From: Chondrosia reniformis
Lineage: Eukaryota; Porifera; Demospongiae; Chondrillida; Chondrillidae
Length of the DNA: 64,000 bases
Assembly: GCA_947172415.1 (NCBI GenBank)
Contig: OX359195.1
Location: 4,749,501 to 4,813,500, forward strand
Direction of reading: 5' to 3'
A program made the position numbers and the translations under genes. This document shows positions 44,701 through 54,922 of the stretch, piece by piece. Numbering within the stretch: position 1 is the stretch's first letter; every line of letters begins with the position of its first letter. Below the pieces are notes generated by a model, which ran no database searches, was not told where the DNA came from, and saw only the letters and a list, made by a program, of their open reading frames with translations.

Positions 44701-46657
44701 GGACCCAATACTTTGCCCTCTGCCTCTACTCGCCCTTCCCCTGCAATTCCCTCTCCCCCTAGGCCTACCCCTTACATTCCCATGCCCTCTTTGTGTCCTT
44801 GTTCCCCTTTTAACATTACTCCCACTAGGCATATCATCATTAGTAGCACTCTCAACTCTAGATCTGGATTCAACTGACTCAGGCTCACAATCAGATTCCA
44901 TGTGACTACTAATGCTGTCCTTGGATTCCTCTCCACTCCCACTGCTAGTTATATCAAAAAAGGAGCGATTTAAGTCATCTTCATCTTGACTACTACTCTC
45001 AGATGATGTCAGTGAAGAAAGTGTCTTTTTAGGTAACTCACTGACAGAGTAATCAAGGATGCTTAGATTGCCGATTTCTTTATTATCTAATTCACTCTCT
45101 CCTAGAGGAATCACTTCCTTTCTCCATAAAATCGTCTTCATTTTCAGAGGTACTATCTAAAACAGTTTCGTTACAATTTAAGACTGATATTACTTCTTCT
45201 GTGGAATAGGATGCCTTAGATTTCTTGTATGATCCGGTAAGTGTCGCCATTTTATTATTGCATAACCTAGTTTATACTATCAGAATATATGGAATAGTAC
45301 GCAGAAAATTGACTATAATCTTTGATAAGCTCTAGCTCGGCCTACTTTTAACATAAGGGAAAACCTCACATTACGATTTTAGTACGGCCTTTATTCAAAC
45401 TACAGGGAAAGTCCCCAAGTTATTGAAGGTAAGACGGCTCTGAAAAAAATTCAAGAAATTTGTTCCATATAGGGAACAGATTGTATAGGGTGTGGGGTCA
45501 GAGGGTTAAGAAATAATTTATTATTCAGTTAATCTCAGATTTATGAAACATGAGCAATCTCATAACCAATGTACGTACTTCTGCATTGTCTTTAGACTCG
45601 GTGTCATTTTCTGTAAATTCTGCATTGTGTAACACCTCTTTTTGAGTAGTACATCCTGCATTAGCTGCATATGAAAGGTGCAATTACTATTAAAACCCTA
45701 ATTAAAAACCATGTAATTTATTTAAAACTACATGTACAAGGAATTATGTACCTTCAAGTGTTTCCTTATCCTGAACATCTCATAAATCAGGCAAATGTAC
45801 ATGTTCCATTATAGATTCTGAATCTATCTCTTGCTCAATGCCTGCATGCATGCAGTTCAAGCAGCACATTGGAGTATATGCATTTCATACATATAATGTA
45901 TACTTCCCTTGCATAAATAAACATAAGTATATAAAAGGAAATTTTGCAATGCATACATGTCATGCATTTATAAACCTACCATTACAATCCTCCTGTTCTC
46001 CCACACAATTAACTTCTAGATACAGACATATATAAAGGTCACAATTATAATGTCCTTCATGCCATTTATATATACGATACCATATAAACGAAAAATTCAT
46101 ACCATAAACTTACCATTACTGTAACAATCCTGTCCACCTGTGCAACTAAATGAACCTCCATTTTCTATATAACATTTTAAATTAAAAAAACACAATGTCT
46201 TTGTTATAGCATACAAGAAACAGTACAAGTGTATGTTAATTTTCATGCACCTGAGGAGGTATCCCCTGATCTAGATCTGTGTACCCCTCGGCAGAATTCA
46301 TGTACTGCATCACAGTGTGTAGATCCTTCAGTGTTGTTATCTTAATATATATAGACAATAGGAGTTTTATAATTTAAGTATTCCATGCAATGTTAACATG
46401 TTCACTCCCTACCATATGGTTCACCAAGAACCAAAGACAATGGTCTTCCTATACAAAGTAAGATGTCATTTGTGAGTATTTAAAAATACATTTTTTACAT
46501 ATATGCATATATGTTTAAAATATATATATATATGTTAACCTTTAATCTTTCTCCACTGATCTCCATTGTCGCAGTACACTGCCTTGTGTTTAAAATAAAC
46601 TCTTTTGCTTACAAACATTTCACAGTGTGAACAAAATCTTTGTCTCTTTTTGCCCAT
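41739..46657 (-). CDS. Zinc-finger/tnp2-like transposon gene, many small exons, disrupted by piggyBac
   Basis: Exon 1, 46540-46657: MGKKRQRFCSHCEMFVSKRV plus YFKHKAVYC, a C2H2-like finger. Then small phase 1-1 exons: 46413-46448, 46261-46340 (DNNTEGSTHCDAVHEFCRG), about 46117-46167, about 45967-46018, about 45769-45840 (one TGA inside) and about 45610-45672. Beyond the piggyBac relic, 41963-42319 reads FVVFLLAWQAFAKTSNNALV, then ALVEFARHLPTTLYHLKKAQ plus EKYIMCPKV, like the helical region with ..YVVCPKC in tnp2-like transposases, then 41739-41978 in another frame. This order suggests one transposon gene; joining both sides of the piggyBac relic is inference. Probably non-functional. Confidence 0.5.
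42700..45505 (-). mobile_element. PiggyBac-like element, decayed
   Basis: Right end at 45505: TTAA (45506-45509) followed on the minus strand by CCCTCTGACCCCACACCC, a typical piggyBac terminus. Open frames on the minus strand: acidic Ser-rich then RG-rich N-terminus (44536-45141, e.g. GNVRGRPRGRGNCRGRASRG); RRFLAVLVLLGINHIQSYRQ (44233-44484); ELSVDERMV (first Asp) near 44150; LYCDNFYTSP (second Asp) near 43915; YNSYMGGVDKSDQYLSYGN (third Asp) near 43545; Pro-rich repeats; and a C-terminal Cys-rich finger (RCIYCGQKTQRRCPDCP, 42990-43010). Stops and frameshifts (for example after LFELL, after EELGS, after ERMV) mean no active transposase. The left terminus was not identified with certainty. Confidence 0.85.
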
Positions 46658-46961
46658 TTTGTCCACAATTTTCACACAGTATAGCAAATATTATCTGCAA
46701 TTGACCTTCCTATCCTGTATGCACCATGTGCTTGTGAACATGGAGCTTTTTCATTGGTCATCTATTTTAGGTAAGAGTATGTTTAGTACGTATCTACCTA
46801 CAACAATTATCTGGATTGACGTAAACAGTCATATGACACATAAGCCCACTTTCACTCCTTATATGGAATTATAGCCATGAATATTATTAAGTTTTGGCAG
46901 GAACTATCTTGCTTTGAAATTCTTTGAAAGTCTATTGAGTTGACTATTTGTATGTGCATAA

Positions 46962-48066
46962 TGGATGACATGTATACTTTTGGACAAACTTTAAATCCTA
47001 CTGATGCTTTAAGGCAAATTCCTCGTGATCAGGAGTCTCAAGGTCTGTATATGTATGCATATAACAAACTGAATAAATTCATCATGGAAATTTTGTTGTG
47101 TATTTAATCTACATGCAGGTAATTCAGATTTTGAAGATGGTGAATTACTAAGGTATAATGATCTTCCAAGTACCAGCAGGAGTTACATTCCATTAAGAGA
47201 AATATCCATAAATTTGAATAGTGGTATGTCAGCTCATGCATGAATATTAATCATAATGCTTCATGTTATTAACTGAACTTAGTTCATATCACATATATAG
47301 ATTTAAATAATCTCATTGCAATTGATCTTCCATGATCATGCAAGCTATAGTAACTGTCAATAATAACAGTATTTAAGAGCTATATATATATAACTGGCCA
47401 GCTTCCTGTATATCTGTCTTCCTGATGAATTATATGATTTATGCAGTTGTTGTATGCCTAACCCTATAGTTGTATGCCAGCTAAACAGCACATTGGAAGA
47501 TGTGGAGAAAGATATAGAGGGATTCCGGAATCGCCTGGAATGTATTGAAACTAAGCCTAAGGACTCTCTAAGCACCCCTTCACAACATTCCGTCAGTACT
47601 GACAGTCTGTCACCAATAAATGAGGAAACCCCAAAAAGCACTAGGAGAAGTTACAGTTCCCAACTTTCAGTCAATATATTTCTCGTACATCTTTCAATTA
47701 TTATTCATTTAAATAGATCTGTATATACATATGTAGAAAGAAGTGAAGGCTTTACATGATGTATTATCGATGGACCAAAAGTTTAGCACAACAGAAAGGT
47801 GGGTTGATTCATACATATCTTAATTAAGGCATGCAGACATGCATGTGAACATATCTAGCACACATACTCCATACTTCCAAGTTACAAAGTACTATATATT
47901 ACATTATTTGCCATGTTATGCAATAATCATATACTTGCCATGCATCCAGGATGAATACAGTTCATAATGTTGCGGTCACCAAGAAACTGACCGAAGAACT
48001 AACGGCAACTGGGAGGTTTACGAAAGAAGCTATAAAAAGTATAGCTGGTTATAAATTGGCTCCTTA
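46962..48066 (+). CDS. Small transposon-associated protein, five exons (function unknown)
   Basis: Exons: 46962-47041 (MDDMYTFGQTLNPTDALRQI...), 47120-47221 (GNSDFEDGELLRYND...), 47470 to about 47670 (DVEKDIEGFRNRLECIETKP, coiled-coil-like, then Ser/Thr/Pro-rich), about 47738-47801 (EVKALHDVLSMDQKFSTTE) and about 47951-48066, ending YKLAP and TAA. Phases match at the joins I could test (1, 1, 2). It starts 305 bp from the divergent zinc-finger/tnp2-like gene, so the two probably share a promoter region. The donor of exon 3 is uncertain. No known domain. Confidence 0.5.
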
Positions 48067-48349
48067 ATTGTATTCATACATATATATAATATATTGCATT
48101 TAAATATACATATAAAGCTGCTGTTAAAAGATTATATTAGGCAGAAAGGAGGAAGGTGAGTGAAGAAAAATGAGTGAGGAGGAAAAGCAGGTCAAGGAAA
48201 AAAGACAAAAATAAGAGGCAGAGTGAGTTTTATATTTTTTTCCCTTTTTAATTTTGAGAGTTGTGCATTTTATATTATATAATATTTCAAAGTGATAATA
48301 TTATGTACTTATATTCTGATACATGCAGGCAACTAATGCTTCCATACTC

Positions 48350-48780
48350 TATATCCTATAGAAATATGATCAGAGAGCCTCTGTCCTCTATGATATGGAG
48401 AGGGATCTCTTCAAAGACATCACTGTCAACCACATGATAGAAGAGTCTGACCTGGAGAGTGACGATGAAACATTTCGCACTCATACTTTGCCATGGAGAT
48501 CTTCAGGTGATTATATATGAATGGATATAACATGTACACAATGTTGATTTCATTTACAATATATGTATAGTCAGGTAAAGGAGCCAAATATATAATGGAT
48601 TAGGGTTATGGAATATATCTTTTCTTCTGTTCTTGCAGATGCAAATAATTTCATGAGAGTGCTTGATTAACATTATGCTAAGAGGATGAAAGAAAAGAAA
48701 TCAAATGTAGTCTCGAAGATAAGAGTGGCTGGAAACCCATCTAAGAGCTCACCTCCTCTTGAAACTGCCAGGTGGACAGT
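48350..48780 (+). pseudogene. Two further exons of a transposon-type protein, one with an in-frame stop
   Basis: 48361-48508: YDQRASVLYDMERDLFKDIT then MIEESDLESDDETF, HTLPWRSS, with a GTGATT donor. 48639-48770: DANNFMRVLD, TAA, HYAKRMKEKKSNVVSKIRVA plus GNPSKSSPPLETA before a GTGGAC donor. The pattern ..PWRS..F...LD..Y..R.....SPP recurs in multicopy animal genes of unknown function as far as I remember. It may belong to the gene before it or be its duplicate. Confidence 0.45.
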
Positions 48781-48789
48781 TTCTGCAAC

Positions 48790-49485
48790 ATGGTTGCAGA
48801 ATTGTTAGTTATTTTAGTGTTGTATGTATTTAACTGTATAACTCTATATATAAATATATTATAAACTCCATGTATAGATCCAAAATATCCTTCAGACAAC
48901 TTAACAGGGACTGTCAGTGTTCGGGTGAGAATTAGGCTGATTGTTTCACGTTGCAATCAACATCATGATGGTAAATTAGAGTACTGCTTACAATTGTAAT
49001 CATAATAATATTGTTTTTTTATTCCATTATATTAGATTTAGGATCATGCAAGAACAAACATGTATATATAGCTAACTTTTAATCATTTCATATTCAGTGT
49101 AACTTATTATTTAGCATCCTAGAATTTTTGTAAAATCTTTGTACTTAAATATTTTGTTCACTGTGAATTCAATTGGAGGCTTATTATATATGCAGAAATA
49201 TTCAATTAAAATTCCAACCCATCTTACTATAGTAATTAAATTCATATATAGCTTATATATATAGTCAACTGGTCATTAACATCAATCAGTAATAATATTC
49301 ATTACTATAATGACTCCTATCCAAACCATCCTAGAAAATCGCAAGCTTATGTGAACGGCTGTAAAGGTGTGACTTTTAAGAGAGTTTACAATTTGTGAAT
49401 TGTCCGTCCACAAACTAAGTAAACTAGTTGTTATTGCAGGAATACAGCAAGTTTGCAACTCTGTAAACATACCTTTTTGTGCTGT
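48790..49485. other. Non-coding stretch before a transposon
   Basis: AT-rich DNA with no supported exon or repeat. Confidence 0.45.
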
Positions 49486-49489
49486 GTAA

Positions 49490-52400
49490 TATATGTGGCA
49501 GTCGAGGATAAAAACCGAAAGTTATACACACTTAGTCGAAAATGCGATTTTGGAATTAGAGTGTAGAATAGGTCTTAACTTACCTTCACTGAAAGTTTGG
49601 GACCCACCCGCGCTTCCGTGGAGAAGAAATTTAGATTCAAAGACCACCAACTGGAGAGATACTACTACTTTGAAACGATAATGAATAATTAATGAGTTAT
49701 AAAATGGCCGCCCATAACGATCGAATATTTATGCAGACAGTTTTATGATATAAAGAGTACAACAAAGTAGGCAATATACTCAGGATTTAAAGGTTAGTTG
49801 TTTTAACAAAGTAAAACGTAAGAAATTGGGAAGCTATCTTCTAGTCCGTGGGCAACCTGCCTTTGTGTTATGGCCATCTTTCCAACGTTTTTTGTTTCTG
49901 TGCCCAGACCCATCACAGCCACGTGTACTGCATCTTTTGGGCTTCTTTGCATTTGGAGGGTTGGATCCTTCTTGGTTTGTGTAAGAGTTTGGCCTTGAAT
50001 TTTGACTAGGTAGTGATGTTACTTGCAGAGGTTGAAGTGGAGTACGCTGAGGGAAAGCAGATTCTATGAAACTTGGCCACCTTTTAGGTGTTACATATTT
50101 TCTGTACATCTGTGTCAAGTGCACCATCTTCTCTGTAGGTAATGGACAGACACGTTGAGAATAGGAGATTGCTGGAATGGCTATTACAGATGAGTCAATA
50201 ACATGTAAAGGAGAATCCGTCGCATTTCCTTGGAAGCAACTTTGTCTGACTTTCATAACAACTTTGTCATTCGTAGAGCGTGTAACTAGAAAATCATGGA
50301 ATTTCCGTACTCCAGCCAGTTCAGAATATTTTTTTATTAGGGTACTCCTCCATTCAAGAATTTCAGATCCGTCCTCAATGTGAGAAGTACTAAATTTCTG
50401 GCATATCAACCTTAGTTCTTCTGCTGTGAAAACATCTTCTCGATTGTACTGGTTGGCTACTAAGGAAAAGAGGCGGTCTGGGGCAAATTTAGTATGCCCA
50501 GCAACTAAAAAGCAAAAGCGGATGTGGTCCACTTTACGATTGCCAACTACTTCCATTCCCCAAGCAAACAGGAAACGATTTTTGTTGGTGTTCCCAGCGT
50601 TGTCAAGAAAGATGCATATGCGTTTAATCCATGGAAACTCAGATGTTATTTTATCCATGTATTGTGAGAGAAAAGATATTGTGTGGTCAATATTTTTTGG
50701 ACCAACTGTTTCGTTACATATTGTTATTGCTTTGCTATCATTTCTGTGGTCAACTAGGCCAAAGATATCGTGGGAAACTTTCTGCAAGTAATATGTTGAG
50801 CCTGGCTGCTCTGTTCTTCCCCAATGAGGAATCAGTTTACTTTGCTGGTAGTCAGCTGACAATACTAATGTGAATGAATGCTGGGCAACAGTCAGTTCTA
50901 CATTTTCTGAAGATCTCCCTGCCTTAGTCAACTCCACGATTTAATTCCAATTTTCAGTGCATGTACGGATTGTCTGATTGTAATAATCCCTAGCTGCACT
51001 AGCATCCTCTTTGTGGCTACGGAGTCTTTCTTCAGATACTTCTATATTTGCCTCAACTTCCCTAATTTTTTGTTCTTCTGCTGATCCAACTTGCATGAGA
51101 CGCTTTAGAATCGCAGCCTGCCTAGATTTTTCCTCCTTGATAAGCTTACATGTATCGCAGTAATCGGATTTATGGGGATGAAGTGCTATCTAGCACTAGC
51201 ATCCTCTTTGTGGCTACGCAGTCTTTCTTCAGATACTTCTATATTTGCCTCAACTTCCCTTATTTTTTGTTCTTCTGCTGATCCAGCTTGCATGAGACGC
51301 TTTAGAATCGCAGCCTGCCTAGATTTTTCCTCCTTGATAAGCTTACATGTATCGCAGTAATCGGATTTATGGGGATGAAGTGCTATCTTTGGCCGAAATG
51401 TTTTCAACCACTTTCGTGCTCCAAATGCAGAGCATGTCATTTTACCTGCCTCCTCCTGTGTCTGATTGAAAACCCATACAACAGATGCCTGAGCCTTAAC
51501 TTGAAAATCCCTTTCATTTAATTTGGGTGGGTCAATTCTTGTAAATTTAGGGATGAAGAAGAATTGTGGGCTATAACTTCCTGCCTGGCAACCATTAGGA
51601 TGGCTGTTTGCATCCACAAACTGCAGAAGGCTTCTTGCACTTGCGGTTTTGAATGATTTGACATTCTTCCAGCTAATCCATGCCTTTCATGAGGATATTT
51701 CACTTCAACAGTGTCATCATCAAGTAAAGTGTCCCACCAGTCAGATATTCCTCCACAGATGTCATTTACCATAGGATAAAGCATAAAGGATTGCAGTTTC
51801 TTTTCTATTACCTCTCTCTTTGCTAGTGTAATTGCAGGTTCCTGGCATTGGTTTACTTTTATTTCCCTTTGTCTAGGCAGCCTCTCCGTGTGAACACCCA
51901 GGTTACTAACAATGCAGGCTAAGCAGTACAGGTAATTACCATGAACATCAAAGATGTTTTCCCTTAACCATTGATTCTGTTCTGTTGTAGAAATGAAAAG
52001 ATGACAGTGAAGAGTCAATGTTAGTGGCACAAGACAGTTTTACATAATTTTATTTATTTATTTATAATTGTTAATTAGAGGTTGGGATTAGGTGTGCATG
52101 TGCACAGTTATATCTATACGTACAGATTTGTTCAAATCGTAGACAAGTAATTTAAGTGCAACTACATGCATGTAAACACTTGCCTGTAAGATTTTTGTAT
52201 GCCATATCTTCCCTTTTTGGATTTGGATAGCTATTGATGCGAGATGCATAAGTGCTAGCATTATGTCTCTCTTCACTTGAAAATACATCGGCCAATCTCT
52301 TGAGAATCTCAGCACAGCCACGTTTGCAGTTGCTAGATTCTGTTTCCTCACTGGTAAGTGATGAATCTGCGCTAATAAGGCTATCCTCAAGGTCTGGCTT

Positions 52401-52813
52401 AAGCGTGTAAGATGCTTTCCCTTTTCCCTCTAAATAATTAGTTAAACGATTCATTCGCCTTCCAGGCTTTGTTGAATTTTCTCTAGCAGGTACATTTGCA
52501 GTTAGATTGCATGATTCTTTGGTAATAGGAGTTGGAGAATAACGTTCATAGAGAATAGGAGAGGAAGAAAACACTTCGTCTAAGTCCATCGTTTAAAATA
52601 AGCGTTTTTCAGCTGTGCAAATTCGAATAACCGCCAAACGAAGGCTACTAATAGACCAATGCCTATTCTAAATGTAAGTAATAGTTAAAATAGTTAACGT
52701 TTAATACCAGAATACGTATTTTCCCATAAACGATCGAAAACTTTAGTTGCGGTTTTCTCAAAATTACGATTGTGTATAACTTTCGATTTCTATTATCGAC
52801 TGCCACATATATG
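49490..52813 (-). mobile_element. Complete 3.3-kb DNA transposon with about 40-bp TIRs (DUF7869-like ORF)
   Basis: TIRs: the left end begins ATGTGGCAGTCGAGGATAAA, the right end (reverse complement) ATGTGGCAGTCGATAATAGA; both continue with CGAAAGTTATACACA. Flanks suggest an ATAT (or AT) target duplication. One minus-strand gene fills the element. The TIR pair marks it as a unit, and it lies about 50 bp downstream of the OTU-like exons. Confidence 0.8.
49834..52589 (-). pseudogene. Transposase-like gene of the 3.3-kb transposon, disrupted
   Basis: Exon 1 52184-52589 (MDLDEVFSSSPILYERYSPT...) joins exon 2 from 51981 through a GC-AG intron in phase 1 (NLT/EQNQWLRENIFDVHG). Exon 2 holds the helical middle, then CDTCKLIKEEKSRQAAIL, then the core: FTLVLSADYQQSKLIPHW, ICIFLDNAGNTNKNRFLFAW (acidic D.xN..KNR motif), FCFLVAGHTKFAPDRLFSLV (VGHT..D.. 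motif), and a C-terminal Cys/His cluster (CSTRGCDGSGHRNKKRWKDG). This matches what I recall as the DUF7869 type. Damage: a 1-nt deletion near 51630, a 197-bp tandem duplication (50994-51191 and 51192-51388) that shifts frame, and a stop near 50942 (ENWN, stop, IVEL). The last 367 codons are still open. Confidence 0.7.
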
Positions 52814-52865
52814 GTTAATATATGTGAATTTGAAATTTAACCTATATATTTAACAGGTACAGATA

Positions 52866-54840
52866 ACAAGGAATTACCTTTTTGTAATGGTGTAGTCAAA
52901 CTGCCAGTGTCCAAAACTAGAGGAACTATGTAGTTTGGGGTTAACGACTGTCTACCTTTACTATAGATCCACATGATATTGATTGGATCACTGTAGGACT
53001 CCACACAGCCACATGGTGGAATAGAGCCTTCATAGCCAAGGCACTGACCCTCACAATACATTATAATTGGTCTCTTTAAGAACCCTGCACTATAGAGTAC
53101 CTGAAGCTTTCCTTTTCATAATACAAAATAAAATGCATGCACATCATAAAAAGCTTAATGTAATTGTGTACCCCATTATACTTACCACTATATCGTCCAT
53201 TAACAGCAGTTAACCTAGCTTCATCTTGAAGTGTCGTCATTATAATTTCCTCTTTGGTTGTTAGGTTATTTAGCTTGTCATAGTTTCCTACTTCTATAGC
53301 AAAGGCCATAGCTTCATTGGCATCTGCTAGACAGCTAACATACTAAGAAAAACACTTCGCAAATTCAGTATACATATTTGGGAGTAAAAGCCTATATAAA
53401 GCCTTTTATTTGAAGCCATGCATATGAAATTTTATACCATTTGCCAGTAATGATCAAAATGGAGACAAGCCCAAACAGTTGATCCAATTCTAATAATTGG
53501 GGCAAACGTTTCATCTCCATGGATCAGGATTGAGAGTGAATTGAATAAACAGTTCCTATCTCCTTTAGCCTTTACTGCCACATATTCTGAAGGAATATCT
53601 GATAGTTTTGAGGATCTATGTAGCAAAAGGTTGCTTCCTGTCTAAATATATTAATTGATACTTGTGTACTTGCATATACCTCAAGTCTTTCTTTAGAGTG
53701 GTAGATACCACATTTTCAACTGCATTGACAGTGAAGTCCCAGGTTTGCCAAATTTCTGAGACTTTGGCTAGGAAATCAATCCATGTTTTTTTTACATAAT
53801 TCTCCCAGTAAATCCAAAGCCTACATGTACAGTATATATATAATCAAGTTAGCTGAGATCAGCCATCCATATATGCTACATATATACATAGTAATTTCTA
53901 CTGGACCTTTCTTTCTGTTATTTTCCTCCCTTTTCTGCCCTGTTTTGACACTTGGTTGTTCATTTCTGCAGGTATTCTGGAGTTATTGGGTACAGTCTAC
54001 TAACAGCGTGTCAATTCAATTTATTATTTTTGAATATTTTTATACCCTGTCAGCAAGACAATGTATGTGCTACCTTCTCGTCTTTCCCACTTTCTTCACG
54101 TACATCTAATGACCCCTAATTTACAATAAAAGACGTACCAAGTAAGGTGCATGCATGGTTGAAGTGTGTGTATATCTTCTGCATGCGACAAAAGGTTATA
54201 TTATTGTACATACTGTCATGCAGTCAGATACCTGCATATCTTCCATTTCTTCTATATTATAATCAGCATTGTCCTCTTGCAATGTGGGAAATAATTCAGG
54301 AGATGGAACTGAATCATATGCTAGATAGATCTCACTGTGTCCTCTTGTGTTTACAGCTATATGGCATTTTACATATCAATTGTTACATTATAATGGGACT
54401 GAAGGCATGCACAATTTTATACCTTCTAGTTCACTGCTATCTTTAGTTGCAAAATCACTAGGATTGGCAAGCAGCATAGACTCTGCAACTCTAACAAGTT
54501 GATTGCCATCAAGTCTACGCTTGCCTATATACATGTGTTTACAGTATATACATAAAGTATAAATCAAGTATGTAGGTATGTATTATATAGATTGACTTGT
54601 ATACCTGCCCGGCCATTAGGGGAGATAAACAGTTCTGACCACCAAGTTGGTTTGTTACATTCTAACACAATCTGATATAAACCGTTAAAATATTTTTTAA
54701 TAAAATACCTCAAAATTATTACTAAATTGGTCTTTTCCTGTAAATATCTCGTGTGTCTTACTCAGAGTTTCTTCCTAGAAGCATTTTAACCATGTTTCTA
54801 GTGCTTCTCTTGCACATCCCAACATTTACAGTTATACAAG
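52866..54840 (-). CDS. OTU-like (cysteine protease fold) transposon-type gene, about seven exons
   Basis: Minus-strand exons in order: about 54723-54840 (MLGCAREALETWLKCF, TAG, EETLSKTHEIFTGKDQF; possibly two exons with the TAG in an intron), about 54604-54670 (IVLECNKPTWWSELFISPNG), about 54430-54524 (KRRLDGNQLVRVAESMLLAN), about 53694-53819 (WIYWENYVKKTWIDFLAKVS), 53443-53654 (YVAVKAKGDRNCLFNSLSIL, the OTU Asp-Cys motif), about 53177-53328 and about 52867-53084 (ending YIVPLVLDTGSL, where the OTU His is replaced by Tyr). Several joins are in phase. OTU folds normally cleave ubiquitin; the missing His argues against activity. It may be transposon-encoded. The 3.3-kb transposon starts about 50 bp after the last exon. 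Confidence 0.5.
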
Positions 54841-54922
54841 TGACTGGTAAATTTTAATACAATTATAGTGTCATGTTAATTTATAATGAAATGTGGTAAA
54901 ATTTATGTACTCTGGTGTAGGA

